From Spirochaetales bacterium (GTDB taxonomy: Bacteria > Spirochaetota > Spirochaetia > DSM-27196 > Alkalispirochaetaceae), in NCBI GenBank assembly GCA_028282545.1, contig JANQHT010000078.1, positions 38,761 to 102,760 on the forward strand: DNA of 64,000 bases. The letters run 5' to 3'. The notes under the pieces are model-generated. The model ran no database searches, had not been told where the DNA came from, and saw only the letters and a program-made list of their open reading frames with translations. The translations under genes and the position numbers were made by a program. Shown here in pieces: positions 26,941 to 34,849 of this stretch (its first letter is position 1; each line of letters starts with the position of its first letter).

Positions 26941-28113
26941 TTACTTCGTGATGAGTTCCACGGGATAGTCGTAGAGCGACTCGTTCCCCGTTTCGGTAAT
27001 GCGAATCGTCGCGTCGATCTCGAACCCCACTTCCTTGTACCAGATGCCGGGGATGAGATGGATCGTCATGTTCGGTTCGAGGACGGTCTTGTCACCGGGG
27101 CGAAGACTGATCGTCTGTTCACCCCAATCCGGCGGATAGTTGACGCCGATCGAGTACCCCAGGCGCGATTCCTTCACAACCGTGGAGTGGGCGATCGCCT
27201 TCCGCCACGCCTCCTCAACCTCCTCCGCGGTGACACCGGGCTTGACGAACTCCAGCGTTCTTGCAAGGCCGTCGGTGACCACCTCTGCGGTCTCCTGCAT
27301 CAGCGGCGGCGGCGTTGGGCCGAGGAAAATCGTACGCGCGATGGGAGCGTGGTAGTGGCGATACGTGCCGGCCAGTTCCAGGAGAACCGCCTCGTCCGCC
27401 CGGTACTGCCGCTCCGTCCACGTCAGGTGCGGCGTTGAGGTTGCCTCACCGGCCATCATGAGCGGTACTATAGCGGGATAATCGCCGGCGTACTCGGCGG
27501 TACCGCTGTACTGCGCGTGGGCGATCGCCGCGGCGGCGTCGCACTCACGTACTCCGACATCGATCGAGTCAACGGCAGCCTGGATGGCCTTCACGGCGAT
27601 CTTCCCGGCCCGCCGCAGGTACTCCACCTCCGCCTCCGATTTGGCGACACGGACCCAGTTCACCAGCGCGTTGCCGTCCACAAAGGTCGCTGAAGGGAGC
27701 GACTTCTCGAGTTCAACGTAGTTGCGGTGAGTGAAGTAGAACTGGTCCATCTCCAGGCCGATACGCTTTGCGCCCCATCCCTTTTCCTTGATAACGTCGG
27801 CGATGAAGTGCATCGGGTGTTTCACGAGGGACTGTACGTAGTCGTCGGCGTACTCGCGGATGTTGTCTTCCGAGAGGCAAGTCGTGAGGCGGGCACCGTT
27901 GGCGTCCATACCGCGCCCCAGCCACACCGGCTCCTCCTGGTCAAGGGCGATGAGTAGCCCCTGGTGCACGTAGAAACTCCACCCGTCATACCCCGTGAGG
28001 TAGTTCATGTTAGCCGGGTGGCTGACCAAAAGGACATCGATACCCCGCTCCTGCATCGATTCTTTCGTTCGTTTCACTCGCTGTGCATACTCGTGCTTCT
28101 CGAATGCCGGCAT
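26941..28113 (-). CDS. doeA: Ectoine hydrolase (M24 creatinase/prolidase-like fold)
   Basis: A 390-residue M24-family protein. The N-terminal stretch NMNYLTGYDGWSFYVHQG and GRGMDANGARLT are hallmarks of DoeA/EutD, which hydrolyses the ectoine ring to N-acetyl-diaminobutyrate. The C-terminal pita-bread domain lacks the paired aspartate metal ligands of true aminopeptidases: the region reads LLELAGTYRHYHAPIARTIF. This resembles creatinase-type non-metal enzymes. AAGGGGGT precedes the ATG. It follows an iclR gene by 12 bases and precedes eutB and eutC. A paralogue lies at 36883-38073. Confidence 0.88.
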   Translation of the reverse strand: MPAFEKHEYAQRVKRTKESMQERGIDVLLVSHPANMNYLTGYDGWSFYVHQGLLIALDQEEPVWLGRGMDANGARLTTCLSEDNIREYADDYVQSLVKHPMHFIADVIKEKGWGAKRIGLEMDQFYFTHRNYVELEKSLPSATFVDGNALVNWVRVAKSEAEVEYLRRAGKIAVKAIQAAVDSIDVGVRECDAAAAIAHAQYSGTAEYAGDYPAIVPLMMAGEATSTPHLTWTERQYRADEAVLLELAGTYRHYHAPIARTIFLGPTPPPLMQETAEVVTDGLARTLEFVKPGVTAEEVEEAWRKAIAHSTVVKESRLGYSIGVNYPPDWGEQTISLRPGDKTVLEPNMTIHLIPGIWYKEVGFEIDATIRITETGNESLYDYPVELITK

Positions 28114-28125
28114 GGTACCCCCTTG

Positions 28126-28920
28126 CTACTGTTTGCTTCCCAGCGCCTGCGACACGCGTTGCGCCGCGCGCACCAGACTCGGAACGTATGACTCCAGGCG
28201 TTCTTGGGTGGCCCGGATCGACGGACCCGAAATCGATATCGTCGCGACTACACATCCACGGTAGTCGTAGACGGGAGCCGCGTAGCTGTTGAGGTCGTCG
28301 GTAAACTCCCCGATCTCCCGCGCAAATCCCTCCACGGCCACGTTCTCAACGGCGGCGAGCAGCGCATCGGGGTCGGCAATCGTCCTGTCGCTTACCCGCT
28401 GCAGATTTATTCGTTCGATCACCGCTAGGCGGACCGCCGGCTCCATCGCGGATAGGAAGACCTTGCCCGACGCGCAGGCGTGTAGCGGGTACGAGTAGGT
28501 CATATCGTGCTTCACGGAGAGCGGATTGCGACTGCGGACCTCGTCGATGGCGATGACGTGGTTTTCGTGCATGACGTTGAGGTAGGTGTTCTCGTTGGTT
28601 TCGTTCATCAGTTCCACCAGGACCGGCTTGGCCGTTTCGCGCAGATCCTGGCTCGTGACCACACGGCTGCCGAGGGCAAACACCTTGAAGGAGAGGCGGA
28701 ATCGTCGCTCCGCGTCACGTACCACGTACCCTATGCTGGTCAGGGTCGCCAGCAGGCGGTGAACGTTGGTTCTTGAAAGGCCCATTCCCTCGCTGATCTC
28801 CGCCGGACGCACCGGCTGGTGTGCACCGATGAACTCGAGAAGCGAGAACGCCTTTACAACCGTCGAAGTCGGTCGATAGGCATTCGTGCTATTATTTGAA
28901 CGATCGTTTGTATAATGCAA
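28126..28920 (-). CDS. IclR-family regulator, candidate regulator of ectoine catabolism
   Basis: A 264-residue IclR protein with an N-terminal winged helix (TSTVVKAFSLLEFIGAHQ, then LSRTNVHRLLATLTSIGYV) and a C-terminal effector domain (YPLHACASGKVFLSAM). It leads the doeA-eutB-eutC operon. The only usable start is TTG at 28920, directly after a stop codon and without a ribosome site; a promoter at 28957-28929 predicts transcription starting within a few bases, so the mRNA may be leaderless. The 26-bp dyad overlaps codons 2-10, suggesting autorepression. Known ectoine regulators are of the EnuR or AsnC type, so an IclR here would be unusual. Confidence 0.88.
   Translation of the reverse strand: MHYTNDRSNNSTNAYRPTSTVVKAFSLLEFIGAHQPVRPAEISEGMGLSRTNVHRLLATLTSIGYVVRDAERRFRLSFKVFALGSRVVTSQDLRETAKPVLVELMNETNENTYLNVMHENHVIAIDEVRSRNPLSVKHDMTYSYPLHACASGKVFLSAMEPAVRLAVIERINLQRVSDRTIADPDALLAAVENVAVEGFAREIGEFTDDLNSYAAPVYDYRGCVVATISISGPSIRATQERLESYVPSLVRAAQRVSQALGSKQ
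28891..28916. promoter_or_regulatory. 26-bp palindromic operator at the iclR-doeA operon start
   Basis: Arms ATTAT and ATAAT and a perfect palindromic core AACGATCGTT, joined by three-base spacers. The left edge CTATTATTTGAAC is repeated, inverted, in the element before the aminotransferase operon. It overlaps the first codons of the iclR gene and lies just downstream of its promoter, which fits autorepression. Confidence 0.65.
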
Positions 28921-28928
28921 TTAGCTGT

Positions 28929-28957
28929 ATTGTGGATGGTAGTACCGAATCTGTCAA
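28929..28957 (-). promoter_or_regulatory. Sigma-70-type promoter of the iclR-doeA-eutBC operon
   Basis: On the minus strand, TTGACA (28957-28952) and CACAAT (28934-28929) are spaced by 17 bases. The same pair of hexamers, with an 18-base spacer, drives the aminotransferase operon at 14137-14166. The start of transcription would be near 28922, practically at the TTG start codon. Confidence 0.5.
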
Positions 28958-29024
28958 GGCAGCGACGTAGAGTGCAGCAGTTTGTTCTTCGTTCCGGGTG
29001 CGGCCGGTGGTATCGAGTCGGAAC

Positions 29025-29819
29025 TCAACCCGCCACGTGTTTGCGCAGGCGTTCGGAGATCTCCCCGGCGGTCTTTACCAGACGGACCGCGATGTCAGGA
29101 ATGCGCTCCGGGGTGATCTGGTCCGCCGGCCCGGAAACGCTCAACGCCGATTTCACGGTTCCATCTGATGCAAAGACCGGCGCCCCGATACACCGCAGCT
29201 CGAGCGCCACCTCCTGGTCATCTATCGAGTAGCCCCGTTCCCGGGTACGCGATAGATCAGCACAAAGCCGCTCCCGGTCCGTGATCGTCTTAGGCGTCCG
29301 GGGCGAGAGATCGATGCGATCGAGCACGGCTGAGAGTTCGTCCTCTGTGAGAAATGCGAGGAGCGACTTGCCCAGCGACGTACAGTGCAGCGGATCTGTT
29401 TCGCCTACCGTCTTGTCGAGCTGCAGGTAGCTCGGCGGCGACGACTTGTCGATGTACAGAACGCGGTCGTCGTAGAGCACACCGTGATTTACCGTGTAGC
29501 CGGTCTCTTCGGAAAGTTGAATAAGGGAAATGCGCGCCGGGTCCACTAAGTTATGGCTGTGAAGCACGGAAGTGCCGAGTTCGAAGAGGTGAAAGGTAAG
29601 CCCACAAGAGCCGTCCGGGGCGCGCGAGATGTAGTTGAGCGTCTCCAGCGTATAGAGGGTACGGTGGACGGTGGCTCGGTTGAGCTTCAGCGCGTTGGAT
29701 ATCTCCTGCGGAACGGCGCGCCCCCGGTCGCCGATGAACTCGAGGATTTCGGCGGCGGTCACAACGGTGCTTGCCACAGGGTAGGAGGCCGACGGTTCGG
29801 GGGATGCGCTGGTACTCAT
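29025..29819 (-). CDS. IclR-family transcriptional regulator
   Basis: A 264-residue IclR regulator. The winged helix (VASTVVTAAEILEFIGDRGR, then LNRATVHRTLYTLETLNYI) and effector domain (DPLHCTSLGKSLLAFL, ELRCIGAPVF) are complete. It is transcribed toward the first iclR operon but separated by about 100 bases, so it is probably a separate unit. No copy of the 26-bp dyad precedes it; its target may be the MFS gene at 30145 or the ectoine genes. Confidence 0.88.
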   Translation of the reverse strand: MSTSASPEPSASYPVASTVVTAAEILEFIGDRGRAVPQEISNALKLNRATVHRTLYTLETLNYISRAPDGSCGLTFHLFELGTSVLHSHNLVDPARISLIQLSEETGYTVNHGVLYDDRVLYIDKSSPPSYLQLDKTVGETDPLHCTSLGKSLLAFLTEDELSAVLDRIDLSPRTPKTITDRERLCADLSRTRERGYSIDDQEVALELRCIGAPVFASDGTVKSALSVSGPADQITPERIPDIAVRLVKTAGEISERLRKHVAG

Positions 29820-30144
29820 GGAGCCTCGATCCAGCGTACCCGGAGCGTTCCGCCTCCGTCAAACACCCCCGGCGCGGTGCAGCAGTTATCATTGAGGAGA
29901 TCAGATGACCTCGGCACATTTCTCTTCATGCCTGCCTCGGGAACGAAGAACAAAACGTTGGGCTTCGCTACGCTGCAGAGACGCGTTTTGTTCTTAGTCC
30001 CAGGTACGGGTGTTGGTAATCACCTCCAATCGACCGTCAAATCTCCACGATGAGAACTGCCGGCCTTCGAAATAGAGACAATGTCCTCGGAGGGTTCGTC
30101 GCCCTCCGTCTATAACGAAGAACTGGTGGGCGCGGTGTGATACG
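29820..30144. other. Intergenic region with a long perfect hairpin
   Basis: No gene is supported here. It holds the divergent promoters of the IclR gene (29819) and the MFS gene (30145), and one striking structure, the hairpin at 29946-29995 listed separately. Confidence 0.6.
29946..29995. repeat. Inverted repeat, 12-base perfect arms around a 26-base loop
   Basis: AAGAACAAAACG at 29946-29957 and its exact reverse complement CGTTTTGTTCTT at 29984-29995. After one mismatch the pairing continues for a few bases on each side (GGGAAC against GTCCC). It could be a bidirectional terminator, a miniature insertion remnant or an RNA element; it is too long for a usual repressor site. No open frame overlaps it convincingly. 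Confidence 0.7.
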
Positions 30145-31332
30145 ATGCCGCCAATGGCACACGACGGGAGCGGCGCTCCCTTCCGGTCCTCCATACCGAC
30201 GCTCCTCAACATCCTGGGCATCTCGTTCCTGCTCTTCCTGTCGCGGTCGGCAATGTCGCCGCTGCTTTTAGCTGTGGAGGAGCAGTTCTCGCTCACGCAC
30301 GCCCGCATATCCCGGGCGTTCGCAATGTACACGGTCGGGTACGGAATCACGGTCTTCCTCTCCGGTTTTGTGTCCCGGCGAATCACCCACCGTCGCCTTA
30401 TGCCCCTGGCGGCGGCGGTGGCAGCGTGTGGAATGGTGATAGTGTCGATGGCGCCGAGTGTGCTGGTGCTGGAAGCAGGGCTCTTTGTGTTCGGTGTCGG
30501 CTTTGGACTGCAAGCGCCCACGGCAATAAGTATGATCACCGCGGTTGTGCGGCGGTCCGAATGGCAGCGTGCCTTGAGCCTGCACGAGGTGAGCCCACAC
30601 CTTGGAATGATCATTGCGCCCCTGGGCGTCGTCGCGCTACGAAGCGTAGTCGAATGGCGCGGGGTCTTTGTGCTGCTCGCCCTGCTCCTGTCCGTCCAGG
30701 CGATTCTCTTTGCACTTCGCGTCCGGGCGGGTAACGAAAACGGTGAGGCGCCGTCATTTGAAGCCCTGGCGGCACTGGTGAGGAAGCCCGCCTTCTGGCT
30801 GTTGATTCTCTTCTTTGCCCTCGCCCTGGCGAGTACCGACGGTGTGTACCTGTTGATTCCCACGTATCTGGTAATCGAGGCGGGGCTGGATCAGGCTACG
30901 GCAAACACGATCTTCGGTGTGTCGCGTATCCTTCCGATCGCGGCGCTCTTTGCCTCTGCCTTTGTCTTCGACCGCTTGGGTCCACGTCGTACGATCGCGT
31001 TTTCGGTAGCTGGTGCCGGAGTGTCGGTGCTGGTGATGGGTCTGACGACCGGCGTGGTACGCTTGGCTATGGTCTTCCTGCAGCCCTCATTGGGTGCGCT
31101 CTACTTCCCGGCCGGGTTCGCCGCACTGTCCGGCCTTTCGCCGGGCAAGTCGCGCAACGTTGGGATATCGATGGTGCTGCCCCTGGCAGTTATCTTCGGC
31201 GTTGGCGTGGTACCGACCCTGGTGGGACAGATGGGTGACACCGTTTCTTTCGGGGCCGGATTCGTGATTCTTGGAACAACGATGACTCTCCTGGGTCCGA
31301 CGGCGCTCCTCGTCAATTTTGATGGCCCATGA
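30145..31332 (+). CDS. MFS transporter
   Basis: A 395-residue major facilitator carrier with about twelve hydrophobic segments. It begins with a short hydrophilic leader, MPPMAHDGSGAPFRSSIPTL; an ATG at 30154 is also possible. Motifs such as GYGITVFLSGFVSRRI and the loop FDRLGPRRTIAF after helix 8 fit the superfamily. It is flanked by two IclR genes, one divergent and one convergent (3' ends overlap by 20 bases), so it probably imports a substrate of the surrounding catabolic genes. Substrate not identifiable. Confidence 0.85.
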   Translation: MPPMAHDGSGAPFRSSIPTLLNILGISFLLFLSRSAMSPLLLAVEEQFSLTHARISRAFAMYTVGYGITVFLSGFVSRRITHRRLMPLAAAVAACGMVIVSMAPSVLVLEAGLFVFGVGFGLQAPTAISMITAVVRRSEWQRALSLHEVSPHLGMIIAPLGVVALRSVVEWRGVFVLLALLLSVQAILFALRVRAGNENGEAPSFEALAALVRKPAFWLLILFFALALASTDGVYLLIPTYLVIEAGLDQATANTIFGVSRILPIAALFASAFVFDRLGPRRTIAFSVAGAGVSVLVMGLTTGVVRLAMVFLQPSLGALYFPAGFAALSGLSPGKSRNVGISMVLPLAVIFGVGVVPTLVGQMGDTVSFGAGFVILGTTMTLLGPTALLVNFDGP

Positions 31333-32095
31333 GCGTCGAGATATCGCGGGCGTCGGCGACAAGCCTCGGTATCATTCGATCGATCATTTCCTCGTCAAGG
31401 ATGGTGACCGGACCCGCAGCGGACAACGATGCGACGAAGTGGCCGGCGTGGTCGAGGATTGGAGCCGCTACGCTGTTGATGTTGGGACCGTGCTCCCGCC
31501 GTTCGATTGAATACCCGTCGGCGCTCACCTGCTGAACCTGCCGCTCCAGAACGTCACGCGACCGTGCCGTTCTATCCGTGAGCGGCGCAAACGTCATGGC
31601 GGCGTAGACGGCATCCCGCTCGCCGCGATCCATCCAGGCAAGAACCAACTTTCCCGAGGCCGTACAGTGGAGACCGTAGCTGACCGCGAAATCGTCGGAG
31701 ACGGTGACGTCCGCTTTGGGACGAACCCGGTCCAGGTTGACCATGTGGAGGTTATCCCGTACGGACAGAAACGCGGACACGCGGAAATCATCGGCAATAC
31801 GCTCGAGGTAGGGGCGCGCCAACCGCACCACGCCCCGACTTCCGGGAACAGTGTTGCCCAAAGCGAACATCTTGAACGTAAGCGTGTACCCGTCGCGTTC
31901 CGAACTGGCGTAACCGAGGTCTTTCAACGTTGCGAGCAGCCGGTACACGTTGCCCCTGGATAGTCCGGTTCCACGCCGGATCTGCGCCGCAACCACCGGT
32001 TGATTCTCCGCAATGAACTCGATGATCGCAAACGACTTCTGGAGCGTTGTCGAAAGGATGTACGCGCTGCCTGTACGGCTGTTTGTGTTTGACAC
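31313..32095 (-). CDS. IclR-family transcriptional regulator
   Basis: A 260-residue IclR protein, winged helix STTLQKSFAIIEFIAENQPV then LSRGNVYRLLATLKDLGYA, effector domain YGLHCTASGKLVLAWMD. The GTG start at 32095 follows AGGGAAGG. It is divergent from the amidohydrolase/ureohydrolase cluster, with the best copy of the 26-bp dyad between them, so it is a candidate for control of that cluster and possibly of the same operator family at the ectoine genes. Confidence 0.88.
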   Translation of the reverse strand: MSNTNSRTGSAYILSTTLQKSFAIIEFIAENQPVVAAQIRRGTGLSRGNVYRLLATLKDLGYASSERDGYTLTFKMFALGNTVPGSRGVVRLARPYLERIADDFRVSAFLSVRDNLHMVNLDRVRPKADVTVSDDFAVSYGLHCTASGKLVLAWMDRGERDAVYAAMTFAPLTDRTARSRDVLERQVQQVSADGYSIERREHGPNINSVAAPILDHAGHFVASLSAAGPVTILDEEMIDRMIPRLVADARDISTLMGHQN

Positions 32096-32124
32096 CTGGC
32101 CTTCCCTAGGGTACGATGATTTCA

Positions 32125-32160
32125 GTTCTATTATATGAATAATAGTTTAAATAATAGAAC
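32125..32160. promoter_or_regulatory. Extended palindromic operator between divergent iclR and ureide cluster
   Basis: The longest copy of the shared dyad. Outer arms GTTCTATTAT (32125-32134) and ATAATAGAAC (32151-32160) are perfect reverse complements, and the inner 26 bases (32130-32155) have the same spacing as the sites at 14056, 14180 and 28891. It sits between the starts of iclR (32095) and the plus-strand cluster (32173), so one bound dimer could control both. Confidence 0.7.
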
Positions 32161-32172
32161 TACAAAGCGCAA

Positions 32173-32439
32173 GTGGTCCTGGCTCCGCACCAAGAGGTTG
32201 CCGTGCAATTGTCAAAAAAGCCCGAAGAGCTCCTGATTCCCGTCCCTGCTCCAAGCAACCGGGCTCGCGACGAGTACGACCTGGGCGTCTGTGACAACAT
32301 AAAAGACCGGCGGGTGATAGACGCCGCCGATGGGACAGAGGCGATCTTCTTCAGTAACGTCTTCGGGACCTGTTCGCCGACGCCGGGCGCGCTGACGACG
32401 CACCAGGCGCTGGAAGCGATCCACAGGGTGGGCCGGTGA
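32173..32439 (+). pseudogene. Arginase/agmatinase-family remnant with large internal deletion
   Basis: An 88-codon frame. Its first part (PEELLIPVPAPSNRARDEYDLGV) parallels the N terminus of the ureohydrolase at 34846, and its end (DGTEAIFFS, then GTCSPTPGALTTHQALEAIHRVG) parallels that protein's DGTxAIFLS...PGTNAPNAGGLTSFQALETVWRVG region. About 200 middle residues with the GGDHS and DxHxD metal sites are missing, as is the FDIDAID motif. The frame is open and its stop overlaps the next start (GTGA), so it may still be translated and couple expression of the amidohydrolase, but it cannot be an active enzyme. Confidence 0.7.
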
Positions 32440-33686
32440 ATATCCGTATCGACCGGCTGATGGACGATCTCGCCGCTATTAACGCCATTGGGCGGCTCGA
32501 GGGCGGGGGAAACAGACGGCGCGCGCTGAGCCCGGAGGATATGGAGGGCCGCGCGCTGCTGCTCGATCGGATGCAGGCGGCCGGGCTCGAGACACGCGTT
32601 GACGCCGCGGGCAACGTCTTCGGACGGCTAGAATCGGACCACGGCGTCAATGACGGCACGCAGCCGGCCGTTCTTATCGGATCGCACATCGATACCATTG
32701 AACGGGGAGGCCGGTTTGACGGCGTCCTGGGCGTCTTCGGGGCGCTCGAGTGCCTCCGAACGATCGGCGAGTCGGGCGTCGCCCGAAAAAAACCGATCGA
32801 GGTCGTGGCGTTCACCGATGAGGAAGAGCGCTTCATAGGCTTCCTCGGAAGTTATGCCCTCGTCGGTTCAGTCGGTTACGACGACATCAAGGATTGTGTC
32901 GACCATAACGGGACACGGTTGTATGACGCGATGCAGCGAGCCGGCCTTGATCCGCACCGGATTGCGGACGCCGCTGTCGACCCGGCCGACTATTGCGCCT
33001 TCCTAGAGCTCCACATCGAACAGGGCTCCGTCCTCGAACGGGAGGGGAAAATCATCGGCGTCGTTGACGGCGTCAAGGGCAACTTTCGTTGGGGCGTAAC
33101 GATTACCGGACAAACCGATCACGCCGGGGCACCGCTGACGGGACGCAAAGACGCCTTCAGCGCGTTCCACGACGTTGCAGCGAGGATGATCGCCTTTCGC
33201 AATAAGCACGGCGACGACGATTCCACGCTCACGATCGGACGCGTTCTCATGGAACCGAACATCGAAACGGCGCAGCCGGGTCGGGTCGAGTTCTCGGTCG
33301 ACTTCCGCTCTTCCAGCGTCGGATTCCTGCGCCGCGCCGACTCCACACTCAGCAGCGTCCTCCAGGAACTGACGGAGAATGGCGGGTACACGGTCGATCG
33401 CCACCAGATCCTGGTCGAAGACCCGGTCGAGTTTGATCGCGGTATTCGCCCCGCGATCGAGCGATCAGCGGAAAAACGCGGGTACCCCTGGCGAGCAATG
33501 CCCAGCGGCGCCGGCCACGACGCTCAGGTGATTGGTCGGCACATTCCATCGGCGATGATCTTCGTTCCCAGCGTGGACGGGCGAAGCCATTGTCCCGAAG
33601 AGTTCACGCGCACCCCGGACATCGAAGCGGGCGTCAACGTTCTGCTCGACACCGCGCTGTCGCTCGCGATCGGAGAGGGAACGTGA
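32436..33686 (+). CDS. M20 Zn-dependent amidohydrolase (N-carbamoyl amino acid / allantoate type)
   Basis: A 416-residue hydrolase of the HyuC/AllC group. It shows GSHIDTIERGGRFDGVLGVFGALE, the metal-ligand pair DEEERF, LELHIEQGSVLE and the closing PSGAGHDAQVIG and PSVDGRSHCPEEF, all typical of N-carbamoyl-L-amino acid, beta-ureidopropionate or allantoate amidohydrolases. The GTG start overlaps the stop of the arginase remnant. Followed, with four-base overlaps, by an Ldh2-type dehydrogenase and a ureohydrolase, which together suggest breakdown of a ureido or guanidino compound. Confidence 0.85.
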   Translation: MNIRIDRLMDDLAAINAIGRLEGGGNRRRALSPEDMEGRALLLDRMQAAGLETRVDAAGNVFGRLESDHGVNDGTQPAVLIGSHIDTIERGGRFDGVLGVFGALECLRTIGESGVARKKPIEVVAFTDEEERFIGFLGSYALVGSVGYDDIKDCVDHNGTRLYDAMQRAGLDPHRIADAAVDPADYCAFLELHIEQGSVLEREGKIIGVVDGVKGNFRWGVTITGQTDHAGAPLTGRKDAFSAFHDVAARMIAFRNKHGDDDSTLTIGRVLMEPNIETAQPGRVEFSVDFRSSSVGFLRRADSTLSSVLQELTENGGYTVDRHQILVEDPVEFDRGIRPAIERSAEKRGYPWRAMPSGAGHDAQVIGRHIPSAMIFVPSVDGRSHCPEEFTRTPDIEAGVNVLLDTALSLAIGEGT

Positions 33687-34849
33687 GAGTATCTCCACCT
33701 GCGCGAGTCCCTGCAGACCAGTTGCGGTCGATCTACGAACGGATAGCGAAGGCCCTGGGCGCACCTGACGACGAAGCGGCGGTCTTTGCCAACTGCCTCC
33801 TCCGCGCCGATTTGCGCGGAAAGTACACCCAGGGCGCGGCACTGCTCCCCTACCTGGTCTCTCTGGTGCGGGACGGCCAGGCGCGTTTTTGCGCGCCCTG
33901 GACGGTCGTTTCGGACACGGGACCCGCCGCGGTGGTTGACGGCGGGTACGGAATGGGTTCCGTCGTTGCAACCCGAGCGATGGAGCGGGCGATCGAAAAG
34001 GCGCGAGAGTACGCGATCGGTGTTGTGTGGGTGCGAAACGGCGGTGATTTCGCCATGGCATCCAATCACGTACTGCAGGCCACTGACCAGGGGATCGTCG
34101 GCGTGGCGATGCGAAACGGCAACCCCCGCGTGGCGCCGTGGGGCGGTTTTACTCCCACCTTCGGGACGGACCCGATCGCCCTGGGCGTCCCCTGTGACGG
34201 AAAGCCGCCGATGGTGATTGACATGGCCGCCGGCTCCTTTTCCGTGGGCCACACGATCATGGCCGCCCGGGATGGCCGGAAGATGCCGGGTCCCTTCATC
34301 ACCACTCAAGACGGCGCGTACACGGATGATCCCTCAATACTCGTCGCAGACCCGGCCGATCGGGAATCGCCCTTCACAGGTTCCATCGTCTCCCAGGGGT
34401 ATCGTGGATACGCGTGGCTCCTGATAGTCGAGCTTTTTACCGGCCTTTTGGCGGGAAACGGCCCTTCCCTGGACAACGATTTCGAGCCGAGCGGCGATCA
34501 CCGCTGGACGGAGACGATGTTCTTTGCAGCAGTTGACCCGGCGCGGCTTCTGGGTGGCGTGACGGAGGCGGCCGACGGCGGGAATGGCGCCGCAGCCGGC
34601 TCCTTTGCCCGTGATGCGGCCTCCCTCTTTGCCCGCATCGCCGGCATGCCACCGGCCGAAGGCTTTGACCGCGTCCGCGTTCCGGGGTGGGACGCCGCCG
34701 CAATGGAGAAGGAAGCGCTCTCCCGCGGCGTAGCGCTTCGCCCGGAAGTTTGGGACGACCTTCGTCGCACCGCCGTTGATCTTGATGTCGATTTCCACAA
34801 ACACCGCCGGTCGGCCGGCGCAGAGAACACACTAAGGAGTGAAACATGA
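33683..34849 (+). CDS. Malate/L-lactate dehydrogenase (Ldh2/AllD) family oxidoreductase
   Basis: A 388-residue NAD(P)-dependent oxidoreductase of the Ldh_2 fold, which includes ureidoglycolate dehydrogenase AllD, sulfolactate and malate dehydrogenases. Recognisable parts: the N-terminal helix bundle, NGGDFAMASNHVLQATDQG, and FGTDPIALGVPCDGKPPMVIDMA for cofactor binding. The GTG start overlaps the amidohydrolase stop by four bases and its own stop overlaps the ureohydrolase ATG. With the AllC-like neighbour an AllD-like role is plausible, not proven. Confidence 0.82.
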   Translation: MRVSPPARVPADQLRSIYERIAKALGAPDDEAAVFANCLLRADLRGKYTQGAALLPYLVSLVRDGQARFCAPWTVVSDTGPAAVVDGGYGMGSVVATRAMERAIEKAREYAIGVVWVRNGGDFAMASNHVLQATDQGIVGVAMRNGNPRVAPWGGFTPTFGTDPIALGVPCDGKPPMVIDMAAGSFSVGHTIMAARDGRKMPGPFITTQDGAYTDDPSILVADPADRESPFTGSIVSQGYRGYAWLLIVELFTGLLAGNGPSLDNDFEPSGDHRWTETMFFAAVDPARLLGGVTEAADGGNGAAAGSFARDAASLFARIAGMPPAEGFDRVRVPGWDAAAMEKEALSRGVALRPEVWDDLRRTAVDLDVDFHKHRRSAGAENTLRSET

